This document shows, in pieces, positions 1 through 7,484 of a stretch of 64,000 nt of DNA. The translations under genes were made by a program, and so were the position numbers. A model generated the notes under the pieces. It saw only the letters and a list, made by a program, of their open reading frames with translations, had not been told where the DNA came from and searched no databases. Location: positions 62,001 to 126,000 of the forward strand of contig NZ_AUDV01000006.1 in the NCBI RefSeq assembly GCF_000425645.1, in the 5' to 3' direction. Within the stretch, counting starts at the first letter, position 1. Every line of letters starts with the position of its first letter. The stretch comes from Gaetbulibacter saemankumensis DSM 17032. Lineage in GTDB: Bacteria > Bacteroidota > Bacteroidia > Flavobacteriales > Flavobacteriaceae.

Positions 1-172
1 CTTCTTTTCCGGCAATTACAGAACCTGAAGACACTAATAAGGTCATAATATCACGTTCGTACAATTCAGCAATCTGTCTTACTAATTCTTTTAATACTGG
101 TCTAACAATTTTATTATCTCTATTAGTCATTACGTTAGTACCGACTTTAATGACTATTTTTTCTTTATACAT
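1..172 (-). CDS. proB: Glutamate 5-kinase, N-terminal part (partial)
   Basis: The minus strand from the ATG at 172 to the window edge encodes about 57 residues beginning MYKEKIVIKVGTNVMT and containing LLVSSGSVIAGK. These are the N-terminal nucleotide-binding signatures of the amino-acid kinase fold in glutamate 5-kinase (VIKVGTNV and VSSG). The enzyme phosphorylates glutamate in the first step of proline synthesis in the cytoplasm. The gene lies 20 bp downstream of proC on the same strand, so the two form a proline operon. The C-terminal part is outside the window. Confidence 0.85.
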   Translation of the reverse strand, partial: MYKEKIVIKVGTNVMTNRDNKIVRPVLKELVRQIAELYERDIMTLLVSSGSVIAGKE

Positions 173-192
173 ATCTGTATTTTTAGCATTGA

Positions 193-999
193 TTAGTGTT
201 CCTGACCTAACTCAATAGCTCGATTAAAAGCAGCGTAAGCGGCTTCTTTAATTAATTCATTTACATTATTATCTTCCATAGAATCAAGAGCTGCTCTTGT
301 AGTTCCTCCTTTAGAAGCTACGCGATCCATCCATGAATTTGGAGACAAACTTGATTGATTAAATAACTCGATAGCACCGGTAAATGTCTGACTTACCAAT
401 ACCGTTGAATCGTTTTTTGAAAACCCCATTTGCATGGCAGCTTCCATCATACTTTGCATAAAGTAAAACACATATGCAGGTCCACTTCCAGAAATTCCAG
501 TAGAGGCATCGATTAACTTTTCGTTGCTTACCTGAATAGATTTTCCTGTGGTATTTAATAAACTTTCAACTGTTAAAAGCTCAATTTTAGATACGTCTTT
601 AGATGCTACAAAGGAAGTTAACCCCTTCCCTATTTTTGCTGGTAAATTTGGCATGGCACGCACTACCTTTGTCAAACCTGATTGTGCAATCATAGTTTCA
701 ATTGTAACACCTGCCATAATAGAAATCATGATTTGTCCTGTGTTTGCTAGAGGTTTAATAGCCTTAAATAAAGTTTCTGCATGATAAGGTTTTACGGCAA
801 TAAATATTATATCTGCTTGCGGAACGCATTCGTTCAATTCACTAAAGGCGTCAAAATGAGACATCTTATGAAGCTCTTCCAACTTTTCTTCGGAAGTGTC
901 TAAAACCATTATATTTTTCTTTTTAAGCAGTTTTGATTTAGACATTCCCTCAGCATATGTTAGTCCCATATTACCGGCGCCTATTACTAGTACTTTCAT
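193..999 (-). CDS. proC: Pyrroline-5-carboxylate reductase
   Basis: The 268-residue protein has the usual family length. It opens with a Rossmann NAD(P)-binding motif (VIGAGNMG, residues 5-12). It also carries the conserved C-terminal signatures GISGSGPAYVF (about residue 168) and SKGGTTRAALD (about 229) that form the dimeric active site. It catalyses the last step of proline synthesis, reducing 1-pyrroline-5-carboxylate to proline. It is the first gene before proB (20-bp gap), consistent with a small proline operon. The start at 999 places the glycine-rich motif at its normal distance from the N terminus. Confidence 0.95.
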   Translation of the reverse strand: MKVLVIGAGNMGLTYAEGMSKSKLLKKKNIMVLDTSEEKLEELHKMSHFDAFSELNECVPQADIIFIAVKPYHAETLFKAIKPLANTGQIMISIMAGVTIETMIAQSGLTKVVRAMPNLPAKIGKGLTSFVASKDVSKIELLTVESLLNTTGKSIQVSNEKLIDASTGISGSGPAYVFYFMQSMMEAAMQMGFSKNDSTVLVSQTFTGAIELFNQSSLSPNSWMDRVASKGGTTRAALDSMEDNNVNELIKEAAYAAFNRAIELGQEH

Positions 1000-1042
1000 T
1001 CTTTTTATATTTGTTTATCTTGGTTATGATTGTTTGAAATGA

Positions 1043-1234
1043 TTATATAAACAGTAAGCAATCATCACAATCTTTAACCTCTCCATAATAAGTTTCCCTA
1101 TACTTATGAATGGTTTTTATGGGGTAACCAAAAAGATATTTCTTTATGTAAGTTACCTTAGTGGTTAACTCCCCCATTCGGGTCGTATATCGTTTTTCCG
1201 TTTTTGTTTGTCTCTTAATTTGAAATAATTTCAT
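1043..1234 (-). CDS. Small basic protein of unknown function
   Basis: This is a 63-residue, lysine-rich ORF with no signal peptide or membrane segment. Its C-terminal stretch contains KDCDDCLLF, a CxxC pair that could bind a metal or form a disulfide. It lies on the same strand as proC, about 43 bp upstream of it. I do not recognise the family. The ORF does not overlap another gene, which favours it being real, but the short length leaves doubt. Confidence 0.45.
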   Translation of the reverse strand: MKLFQIKRQTKTEKRYTTRMGELTTKVTYIKKYLFGYPIKTIHKYRETYYGEVKDCDDCLLFI

Positions 1235-1287
1235 TTTTTCTGTTTTTTTTTATTATTCTACTTCATTACTTTAAACCGAAATCATTG

Positions 1288-1725
1288 TCAACGTGTTAAA
1301 CGCATCTCAATGTTTCTAGATTTAAATCCGTTATCTTCAAAAAATTTATAAACAGGATTATCCTTATTGACGTATAATGCAATATCGCCTTTACAATATC
1401 TAAATGCATAATCAATAAGTCGCTTGGCTATTCCTTTATTTCTATAAGATTCATTTACCGCAACATACACCAATATATTTTCTGGTATATATTCATTCAT
1501 CCCGGTTTTATTTATAACTAAAACCCCTAAAATATCTTTATGATTTTCTATCACAAGTACAAACCCTCCCAAACCGGAAATTTCTTTAATGGCATACTTT
1601 AGTGCTTTTTTAATAGCACTCTTGCTATCGCGAAATTCTCCAGAGTGATCGTACAAAAAATTTGTTATTCGGTTAATATCAATAATAGATAACCTCGAAT
1701 ATGCATCGAAGGTTTTTATAGTCAT
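1288..1725 (-). CDS. GNAT family N-acetyltransferase
   Basis: The 145-residue protein has the GNAT fold order. A central strand FVLVIENHKDILGVLVI is followed by the acetyl-CoA-binding motif A region (NESYRNKGIAKRLIDYA, about residues 92-108, with the R/Q-x-x-G-x-G/A loop as RNKGIA). A C-terminal NPVYKFFEDNGFK segment follows, typical of motif B. It presumably transfers an acetyl group from acetyl-CoA to an amine; the substrate cannot be told. A strong promoter-like sequence lies about 270 bp upstream, with a candidate 36-codon ORF in between. Confidence 0.8.
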   Translation of the reverse strand: MTIKTFDAYSRLSIIDINRITNFLYDHSGEFRDSKSAIKKALKYAIKEISGLGGFVLVIENHKDILGVLVINKTGMNEYIPENILVYVAVNESYRNKGIAKRLIDYAFRYCKGDIALYVNKDNPVYKFFEDNGFKSRNIEMRLTR

Positions 1726-1841
1726 AAATGTATAGATTAGATCTCGCTAATTTTTAAAATAAACTAGCATTAGAAATTTTATAATAAACACACAGCAACC
1801 TAAGCGTTTATTTAATAAACACCTAAGTTTAGAAATAGCTA

Positions 1842-1872
1842 ACAACCTTAAAAGAAAATCCTTTTAAGTTGT
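1842..1872 (-). other. Inverted repeat in the long leader upstream of the GNAT gene
   Basis: Arms ACAACCTTAAAAG (1842-1854) and CTTTTAAGTTGT (1861-1872) pair with one bulged base around a short loop. It lies between the candidate small ORF and the GNAT gene, and no U-run follows on either strand. It could be a weak terminator, a processing site or an RNA regulatory stem. Apart from this and the small ORF, I see nothing recognisable in the 388-bp gene-free stretch 1726-2113 except the promoter and terminator listed separately. Confidence 0.4.
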
Positions 1873-1880
1873 GGTATTTA

Positions 1881-1991
1881 TTATAAAAGTGAAGGAGGAA
1901 TGAATTTATCCGACTGGATTCTAAATACTAGAAAGTTGAAGTTGAATATTCGATTATTTTGCTTTTCATGAATCCCTTTTTTCATTCTCAT
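1881..1991 (-). CDS. Candidate 36-residue small protein
   Basis: An open frame of 36 codons starts MRMKKGIHEK and ends FIPPSLL before a TAA at 1881-1883. A second ATG lies at residue 3. Its first ATG falls about 5 bases after a perfect TAnnTTTG element (1996-2003), so the message would be leaderless or nearly so. The peptide is basic at its N terminus and hydrophobic/aromatic in the middle. I do not recognise it. It is reported because promoter and ORF are precisely juxtaposed in an otherwise empty region. It could equally be the start of an untranslated leader. Confidence 0.3.
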   Translation of the reverse strand: MRMKKGIHEKQNNRIFNFNFLVFRIQSDKFIPPSLL

Positions 1992-1995
1992 ACTG

Positions 1996-2027
1996 CAAAT
2001 ATATGAAAACTAATACCCTAAAGCAAA
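1996..2027 (-). promoter_or_regulatory. Strong Bacteroidota-type promoter
   Basis: On the minus strand TTTG (2024-2027) is followed after exactly 20 bases by TATATTTG (1996-2003). Both match the Bacteroidota primary-sigma consensus TTTG-n19/20-TAnnTTTG completely. Transcription would run left, through the candidate small ORF, to the GNAT gene starting at 1725. It sits just beyond the terminator of the preceding transcription unit. Confidence 0.65.
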
Positions 2028-2062
2028 TAATTGTTTAACGAATCCAGAAATCATATTAAACA

Positions 2063-2095
2063 AAATGGGCTTTCACATACAATGAAAGCCCATTT
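2063..2095 (-). terminator. Rho-independent terminator-like hairpin
   Basis: A perfect 13-bp stem (AAATGGGCTTTCA at 2063-2075 and its complement at 2083-2095) with a 7-base loop lies 19 bp beyond the stop codon of the secreted-protein gene at 2114. In the minus direction the stem is followed by a T-rich stretch. Confidence 0.7.
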
Positions 2096-2113
2096 ATAAT
2101 CGTATTATTTCCT

Positions 2114-2569
2114 TTAAAACAACCCAACACTTACCCTTGGTAAACCAACATTTACACCTGTACTTATTGTACTTCGCTGTGGGTACCTATGGTAATAATA
2201 AGGTTCATATCGGTAATAATAGAATGATGCGTGATGATAATAACGTGAACTATGGTGGCAATCATGGTTACAGGACTTATAATGCTCTGCATAGGCATCT
2301 TTTTTCCCTTTCATGTAGGCTTTATAAGCCTTTCTGTCCCGTTTCTTTAATTTCTTCTCATACGCCTCCTGACTTTCCCAAAAAGCTTCTTCATCGGTTT
2401 CATTATCGGCTACAAATTCTTGTTCGTATTTAGCATCTTCTGCTGCTCGTTTTTGATAATATTCCGTTTTAGACAATTTACTTTCTGACTGTACCTCTGC
2501 TTCTTGAGCAACACTAAAAAATGATATTCCGAAGGCTAATAAAAAAACACAACAATTAAATTTTCTCAT
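2114..2569 (-). CDS. Secreted protein with charged helix and His/Tyr-rich tail
   Basis: The protein has a signal peptide (MRKFNCCVFLLAFGISFFSVAQ, cleavage after SVAQ). A highly charged, probably helical region follows (about residues 25-95; YEKKLKKRDRKAYKAYMKGK), then a segment very rich in His and Tyr (HHSSRYYHHASFYYYRY), and a short hydrophobic end. The start at 2569 was chosen because it begins directly at the signal peptide; an ATG seven codons earlier (2590) is also possible. The His/Tyr tail could bind metal or pack at the outer membrane, which is inference. Family not recognised. Confidence 0.6.
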   Translation of the reverse strand: MRKFNCCVFLLAFGISFFSVAQEAEVQSESKLSKTEYYQKRAAEDAKYEQEFVADNETDEEAFWESQEAYEKKLKKRDRKAYKAYMKGKKDAYAEHYKSCNHDCHHSSRYYHHASFYYYRYEPYYYHRYPQRSTISTGVNVGLPRVSVGLF

Positions 2570-2680
2570 GATCCTAGATTTTAAATTCATTAATAATTTT
2601 AGAGCTTTTATTAATAAAACAAGATCAAGCTCATTTTTCCTACCCCAGAGTTACATTATTTTTTAAATGCCACCAATAAA

Positions 2681-2705
2681 AAAAGCTTCCATTTAGGAAG
2701 CTTTT
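2681..2705 (-). terminator. Rho-independent terminator of the nusB-DUF1573-yajC operon
   Basis: The stem AAAAGCTTCC (2681-2690) and GGAAGCTTTT (2696-2705) encloses a 5-base loop and is flanked by an A-run that reads as a T-run in the minus direction. It lies 25 bp past the yajC stop. Confidence 0.8.
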
Positions 2706-2729
2706 TGGTATTTAAGAATTATAATATCC

Positions 2730-3026
2730 TTATTTTTTAGTAGCAGGCGCATTAAGTTTTGTACTTAATTCCATAGAAAGTGCGGAACGCTCATACTTTA
2801 ATTTACCCGATAGAGTCTCTATAACGCAGCTCCCATCCTTATCATTCAATTCTAAAATTTTACCGTGTAAACCACTTTTAGTAATAACTTTATCGCCCTT
2901 TTTTAATTCGGTATTGAACTTTTTCTCTTTTTTGGCACGTTTCATTTGTGGTGCAATCATAAAGAAATACACTACCACAAACATTAATATGAACGGTAAA
3001 AACTGACCGATTCCTCCTTCTCCCAT
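2730..3026 (-). CDS. yajC: Preprotein translocase subunit YajC
   Basis: A 98-residue protein with one N-terminal membrane segment (about residues 8-26, FLPFILMFVVVYFFMIAPQ). The YajC hallmark QMKRAKKEKKF follows, then a small cytoplasmic beta domain (LKKGDKVITKSGLHGKI). YajC associates with SecDF in the inner membrane and assists Sec-dependent export. It is the last gene of a minus-strand operon after nusB and a DUF1573 lipoprotein, and a terminator follows. Confidence 0.93.
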   Translation of the reverse strand: MGEGGIGQFLPFILMFVVVYFFMIAPQMKRAKKEKKFNTELKKGDKVITKSGLHGKILELNDKDGSCVIETLSGKLKYERSALSMELSTKLNAPATKK

Positions 3027-3072
3027 TTTTATTTATTTAATGAACTATTACGTTCGGTTATTATTTTGCTGC

Positions 3073-3519
3073 CTAATCTGCTTTTACGAAGGCTGTAATT
3101 TTAACAATTTCAGACCCTTTTTCTGTATTCGCAGTTACGGTAATAGTTTTCGACACTTTATTAGCCCCACTACCATTAAATTTTACAGTGAACTTACCTT
3201 CTCCTCCTGGCGCCAATGGCTCTCTGCTCCAGTCTTGAGGTACCGTACATCCACAAGAACTTTTAATATTTGTAATTACTAAAGGAGCATCTCCTGTATT
3301 TTTATACTTAAAAACAGTTTCTACTGGAGTTCCTTTTTCAATTTCTCCAAAATCATGTTCCTTTTCCTCGAATTCTAAAACAGGGAATTTTGAAGCATTG
3401 GCATCTCTAACAGCTGCAGCTGCAACGTTAGCTTCATCTATTTTTTTTGCTGCATTATCTTTACAAGATGTAAAAGCAAGTAAACAAAATGCACTTATAC
3501 CAAAAATTACTTTTTTCAT
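3073..3519 (-). CDS. DUF1573 domain lipoprotein
   Basis: The 148-residue protein starts with a lipoprotein signal (MKKVIFGISAFCLLAFTSC, lipobox LAFTSC with the lipidated Cys at residue 19). An immunoglobulin-like DUF1573 domain follows, with the characteristic FKYKNTGDAPLVI and SSCGCTVP segments. DUF1573 proteins are common in Bacteroidota envelopes; their exact role is unknown. It lies 46 bp upstream of yajC and about 79 bp downstream of nusB on the same strand, an arrangement I associate with flavobacterial genomes. Confidence 0.88.
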   Translation of the reverse strand: MKKVIFGISAFCLLAFTSCKDNAAKKIDEANVAAAAVRDANASKFPVLEFEEKEHDFGEIEKGTPVETVFKYKNTGDAPLVITNIKSSCGCTVPQDWSREPLAPGGEGKFTVKFNGSGANKVSKTITVTANTEKGSEIVKITAFVKAD

Positions 3520-3598
3520 TTGAAAGCTGTTTAGTGTTAATGGTGTAAAAATATAAATTATTTAATCGATTAAAAACTTTTAAACCCTTAATGGTCTT

Positions 3599-4543
3599 TT
3601 AAATTAATCCGCGACCTACTTTATTTAAAGTACCCGCTTCTTCATATTCCTTTACCAACTTATCTAATATACCATTAATAAAAATACTACTCTTTGGCGT
3701 TGAGTACTCTTTAGCTATTTCTAAATATTCGTTAATGGTAACTTTAACCGGAATGGATGGAAAGTTCTTAATTTCACTAATTGCCATTTGTAACAAACTA
3801 TAATCGATGTTAGCAATACGATCAGAATCCCAGTTTTTGGTTTTTAATTCAATCTCCTTATTTATAGTCGATGTTTGTAACAAGGTTTTTTTAAACAAAT
3901 CGATGGCAAATTGTTTGTCATCGATGTCTTTATACAATTTGGGAGTGAAATAGGTTTCAGGAGATGTTGCCTTAACTTTCCTAAGCAACTTTAATATCGT
4001 GGTATTTACTGTTGGTAAATCGTCTAACCACGTTAGGTTCTTATCTTCTATATAATCATACAACTTTTCATTTGGCGCAATGATATCCTTAAATACATCA
4101 ACAACAAATTGTTTATCCTCCTTAAAGGTTGAAACCCGAGTCGCCATATAATCATGATACAATTCACTAGAGGTTATTTCTTTGAAAATAATATCGACAT
4201 ACTCGTCATCTAATTTCCAGTTATTAATATTATGAACTTCAATTAAATTCTTAAGCTGATGATTTTCACTTAAAAGATTGAGTAATTCGTTATTTACAAA
4301 TTTTAAATTGGGATTTTTATCCTCTGTAGTTGCCAGAATTTTATTTTGCTTCTTCTGTAAGTCAGACTCTGCGCGCTTTTTAACTTCCAGAAGTAAAGAA
4401 AGTTGTAACAGATATAAGTTGTACATGTTATCTATACTAAACAATAAGAATTTTTGATCTTTACTAAAATCATCACTTTCACTTCCTTTAAACGCATAAA
4501 GCGTTTGCATTACTTTTACACGAATATGTCTTCTGTTTAGCAT
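3599..4543 (-). CDS. nusB: Transcription antitermination factor NusB, long flavobacterial form
   Basis: The start at 4543 gives a 314-residue protein beginning MLNRRHIRVKVMQTLYAF, which is the NusB N-terminal helix. The C-terminal half contains the remaining NusB signature (DYSLLQMAISEI, IPVKVTINEYLEIAKEYS, FINGILDKL). Classical NusB is about 140 residues, so roughly 170 residues are inserted after the first helix. NusB binds boxA RNA with NusE to assemble antitermination complexes on rRNA. The frame stays open upstream to 4639, but that extension is low-complexity and unlike NusB. Confidence 0.9.
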   Translation of the reverse strand: MLNRRHIRVKVMQTLYAFKGSESDDFSKDQKFLLFSIDNMYNLYLLQLSLLLEVKKRAESDLQKKQNKILATTEDKNPNLKFVNNELLNLLSENHQLKNLIEVHNINNWKLDDEYVDIIFKEITSSELYHDYMATRVSTFKEDKQFVVDVFKDIIAPNEKLYDYIEDKNLTWLDDLPTVNTTILKLLRKVKATSPETYFTPKLYKDIDDKQFAIDLFKKTLLQTSTINKEIELKTKNWDSDRIANIDYSLLQMAISEIKNFPSIPVKVTINEYLEIAKEYSTPKSSIFINGILDKLVKEYEEAGTLNKVGRGLI

Positions 4544-4718
4544 AATTACAATGAACTTAAAAAAATTAAAATCGAAAATTAACTCGTTTTCGAACGGCAA
4601 AAATAAAACTATTTTAAAAAAGTATTTTAATTTTTTCACTTTATTATTTGTTAAATACTTTAAAACATTTTTAACAATAAGGCTACAGTCTACTACCTAC
4701 TATATCTTTTTAAACCCT

Positions 4719-4726
4719 TATCTTTG
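4719..4726 (+). promoter_or_regulatory. Promoter -7 element upstream of the ABC exporter gene
   Basis: TATCTTTG matches TAnnTTTG exactly and lies 40 bp before the ATG at 4766. No clear TTG -33 element is visible at the expected distance, so only the -7 half is supported. Confidence 0.45.
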
Positions 4727-4765
4727 TTATCTTTTTAATTTACAGGTAAACCTTTTAAAGTATAA

Positions 4766-6529
4766 ATGAAAGAATTACAACACTTAAACAAGTACTTTTT
4801 TAAATACAAAACACAACTCACATTAGGTATTGTAATTACAATTATTGCGCGAATATTTTTATTATTTACGCCTCGCTATGTAAGAGAAATTTTTGTTGTT
4901 GTTGAAAAATATTTAGATGGAAAACTTTCTGAAACTGCTATAAAAAGTGAGTTAATAGAAATTATTTTAATCATTATTGGCGCCGCCATTATTGGTGGGT
5001 TACTCACTTTTTTTATGCGCCAGTATATTATAAATATATCACGTTATATTGAATTCGATTTAAAGAATGAAATTTATGAACAATACCAAAAGCTCTCACT
5101 AAACTTTTATAAGAAAAACAGAACCGGTGATTTAATGAATCGCATTAGTGAAGATGTGGGGCGAGTACGCATGTATTTTGGACCTGCTATTATGTATAGT
5201 ATTAATACAGTAACACTATTTATTATAGCGCTCATTTATATGTTTAATGAAGCTCCCACCTTGGCGCTTTACACAATAATCCCCTTACCAATTCTATCGG
5301 TAATCATTTATAAATTGAGCCGAGAAATCCACAATCGCAGTACTGTAGTTCAGGAATATTTATCCAAGCTTTCAACATTTACTCAGGAATCGTTCAGCGG
5401 TATTTCCGTTATTAAAGCCTATGGCATAGAACCACAAACATCTGCTAATTTTGAAACTTTAGCAGCCGAAAGTAAGGAAAAACAAATCAGTCTTACCCGT
5501 GTTCAGGCCTGGTTTTTTCCAATGATGATTTTACTAATTGGAACCAGTAATCTTATTGTTATATATATTGGAGGCATGCAATATATTAATGGAAAAATTG
5601 AAAGCTTAGGAACCATTGCCGAATTTATTATTTACGTAAATATGCTTACCTGGCCCGTAGCAACGGTGGGATGGGTAACATCTATTGTACAACAGGCAGA
5701 AGCTTCTCAGAAAAGAATCAATGAATTTTTGAAAATTAAACCTGAAATAAAAAATACAGTAGCAACACATACTGAAATTAATGGCGATATTAGTTTCGAT
5801 AATGTTTATTTCACCTATGACGACACCAATATTCAAGCCTTAAAAGGCGTTAGTTTTCAACTAAAAGAAGGAGAAACATTGGCTATTCTTGGAAAAACAG
5901 GATCCGGAAAATCCACGATATTAGATTTAATTGGTAGATTATATGATATTGAAAGTGGTACTCTGGCCATAAACAGCACGCCTATTGATAAACTTAATCT
6001 AACGGATTTAAGAAACAGCATTGGCTATGTGCCTCAGGATGCTTTCTTGTTTTCAGATTCTATAAAAAACAATATTAAGTTTGGTAATTTCGAAGCTACT
6101 GACGACGATGTTATTACCGCTGCTAAAAATGCACAGGTTCACAAAAACATTATGAATTTTAGTAACGGTTACGACACCATTTTGGGTGAACGTGGATTAA
6201 CCTTATCTGGAGGGCAAAAACAGCGCATATCCATAGCACGGGCCATCATAAAATCGCCAAAAATTTTACTTTTCGACGATTGTTTGTCGGCAGTTGACAC
6301 CGAAACTGAAGAGAAAATATTAAAAAACCTATTCAAAATAAGTAAAAATAAAACCTCTATCATTGTTAGTCACCGTGTTTCATCTGCAAAGAATGCCGAC
6401 AAAATTATTGTACTGGAAGATGGTAAAATTGTCCAGGAAGGCACCCACGACACCCTAATTAATGTAGATGGCTACTACAAACATTTGTACTTAAAGCAAC
6501 TTAGCGAAACGTCTGAAAACCTGAAATAA
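4766..6529 (+). CDS. ABC exporter, fused permease and ATPase (half-transporter)
   Basis: The 587-residue protein has a six-helix exporter membrane domain (about residues 15-310) followed by an ATPase domain. The ATPase has Walker A GKTGSGKST (about 374-382), signature LSGGQKQR, Walker B ILLFDDCLSAVD and H-loop VSHR. The family (MsbA/BmrA/MdlB-like) flips lipids or exports drugs across the inner membrane as a dimer. Walker B is followed by Asp instead of the usual catalytic Glu (FDDC), as in the degenerate half of heterodimeric exporters such as BmrC and TM287. No partner half-transporter is nearby. It is divergent from nusB. Substrate unknown. Confidence 0.88.
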   Translation: MKELQHLNKYFFKYKTQLTLGIVITIIARIFLLFTPRYVREIFVVVEKYLDGKLSETAIKSELIEIILIIIGAAIIGGLLTFFMRQYIINISRYIEFDLKNEIYEQYQKLSLNFYKKNRTGDLMNRISEDVGRVRMYFGPAIMYSINTVTLFIIALIYMFNEAPTLALYTIIPLPILSVIIYKLSREIHNRSTVVQEYLSKLSTFTQESFSGISVIKAYGIEPQTSANFETLAAESKEKQISLTRVQAWFFPMMILLIGTSNLIVIYIGGMQYINGKIESLGTIAEFIIYVNMLTWPVATVGWVTSIVQQAEASQKRINEFLKIKPEIKNTVATHTEINGDISFDNVYFTYDDTNIQALKGVSFQLKEGETLAILGKTGSGKSTILDLIGRLYDIESGTLAINSTPIDKLNLTDLRNSIGYVPQDAFLFSDSIKNNIKFGNFEATDDDVITAAKNAQVHKNIMNFSNGYDTILGERGLTLSGGQKQRISIARAIIKSPKILLFDDCLSAVDTETEEKILKNLFKISKNKTSIIVSHRVSSAKNADKIIVLEDGKIVQEGTHDTLINVDGYYKHLYLKQLSETSENLK

Positions 6530-6611
6530 ACACCCCTTTTACTATTAATGATAAGAGATACCTTTGCCTTTCATATTTGCTATTTTTATATAAAAAAAAG
6601 AAATATCACAA

Positions 6612-6644
6612 TTTGTTGGTTAGTTTAGGTTTTTTTTAGATTTT
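6612..6644 (+). promoter_or_regulatory. Candidate promoter of the DUF3276 gene
   Basis: TTTG (6612-6615) and TAGATTTT (6637-6644; seven of eight positions compatible with TAnnTTTG) are separated by 21 bases. Transcription starting just after 6644 supports the ATG at 6674 over the in-frame ATG at 6644. Confidence 0.4.
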
Positions 6645-6673
6645 TGGTTTATCAAATAAATTTCTATAAAACT

Positions 6674-7054
6674 ATGAACAATAATGACATGATGGAGAAA
6701 GAGGAGATTTTTTCTAAAGTATTAAGAGCAGGGAGACGTACTTATTTTTTTGATGTAAGATCTACGAAGGCTGATGATTACTACCTAACAATTACTGAAA
6801 GTAAAAAGTTTACCAATGACGACGGTTCTTTTCACTATAAAAAACATAAAATTTATATCTATAAAGAAGATTTCGCCGAGTTTAGAGAAATTTTGGCTGA
6901 GATGACCGATTTCATTATCCAAGAAAAAGGAGATGAAGTTATTAGTGAGCGTCACCAAAAAGACTTTAAAAAAGAATACAATGCGAACGAGTCTGATGAA
7001 TCAACAAATCACGCTCCAGAAAATTTCACAGATATAGATTTTGATGATATTTAA
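6674..7054 (+). CDS. DUF3276 (PUR-alpha-like) nucleic-acid-binding protein
   Basis: With the start at 6674 the protein has 126 residues and begins MNNNDMMEKEEIFSKVLRAG. The core RTYFFDVRSTKADDYYLTITESKK is the single PUR domain found in Bacteroidota and spirochaete DUF3276 proteins, which bind single-stranded DNA or RNA and dimerise. An acidic tail (about residues 100-126, ending DIDFDDI) follows. The gene stands alone with its own promoter and a bidirectional terminator. The cellular role is not established. Confidence 0.88.
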   Translation: MNNNDMMEKEEIFSKVLRAGRRTYFFDVRSTKADDYYLTITESKKFTNDDGSFHYKKHKIYIYKEDFAEFREILAEMTDFIIQEKGDEVISERHQKDFKKEYNANESDESTNHAPENFTDIDFDDI

Positions 7055-7073
7055 TTTTAAAATATACTTCTAA

Positions 7074-7105
7074 CTAAAAAACCGTTAATCTTAACGGTTT
7101 TTTAG
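7074..7105. terminator. Bidirectional terminator
   Basis: A 15-bp perfect stem (CTAAAAAACCGTTAA at 7074-7088 and its complement at 7091-7105) is A-rich on one side and T-rich on the other, so it can work in both directions. It lies between the convergent DUF3276 and CsaA-like genes and overlaps the stop codon of the latter. Confidence 0.85.
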
Positions 7106-7437
7106 TTTACAGAACTTCCATTTTTAATGCGTATTTCTGGATTTAACAGTATAACATCTTTTCCAAAAACAGCACCTAACACTAAACATTCACTCATAAA
7201 ATTAGCTATTTGTTTTTCAGGAAAGTTAACAACTGCTATAATTTGCTTCTTGAGCAAATCTTCTTTCCTGTAAAGTGTAGTGATTTGGGCTGATGTTTTC
7301 CGAATACCTAATGCCCCGAAATCTATAATTAATTGATAAGAGGGCTTCCTTGCTTGTGGGAAATCGTGAACTTCAATTATTGTGCCTACCCGAAGATCAA
7401 CTTTATTGAAATCTTCAAAAGTTATTAAGTCATTCAT
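7102..7437 (-). CDS. csaA: CsaA-like tRNA-binding domain protein
   Basis: A 111-residue single-domain protein that matches the length and signatures of CsaA: FEDFNKVDLRVGTI at the N terminus, KPSYQLIIDFG in the middle and VNFPEKQIANFMSE near the C terminus. This is the OB-fold tRNA-binding domain also found at the end of MetG and in Trbp111. CsaA has been linked to chaperone or export functions, but the in vivo role is uncertain. Its last codon overlaps the terminator shared with DUF3276. Confidence 0.87.
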   Translation of the reverse strand: MNDLITFEDFNKVDLRVGTIIEVHDFPQARKPSYQLIIDFGALGIRKTSAQITTLYRKEDLLKKQIIAVVNFPEKQIANFMSECLVLGAVFGKDVILLNPEIRIKNGSSVN

Positions 7438-7484
7438 TTTTCAAAAATATAAATAATTACGAACTTTGATTTAAAACTATTCCT

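Noticed and set aside
548-784. Plus-strand frame inside proC
   Set aside because: Antisense to a conserved coding region with no family resemblance.
4551-4769. Plus-strand 72-codon frame before the ABC exporter
   Set aside because: Lysine/phenylalanine-rich translation of an AT-rich intergenic region, overlapping the exporter promoter and the unused nusB extension.
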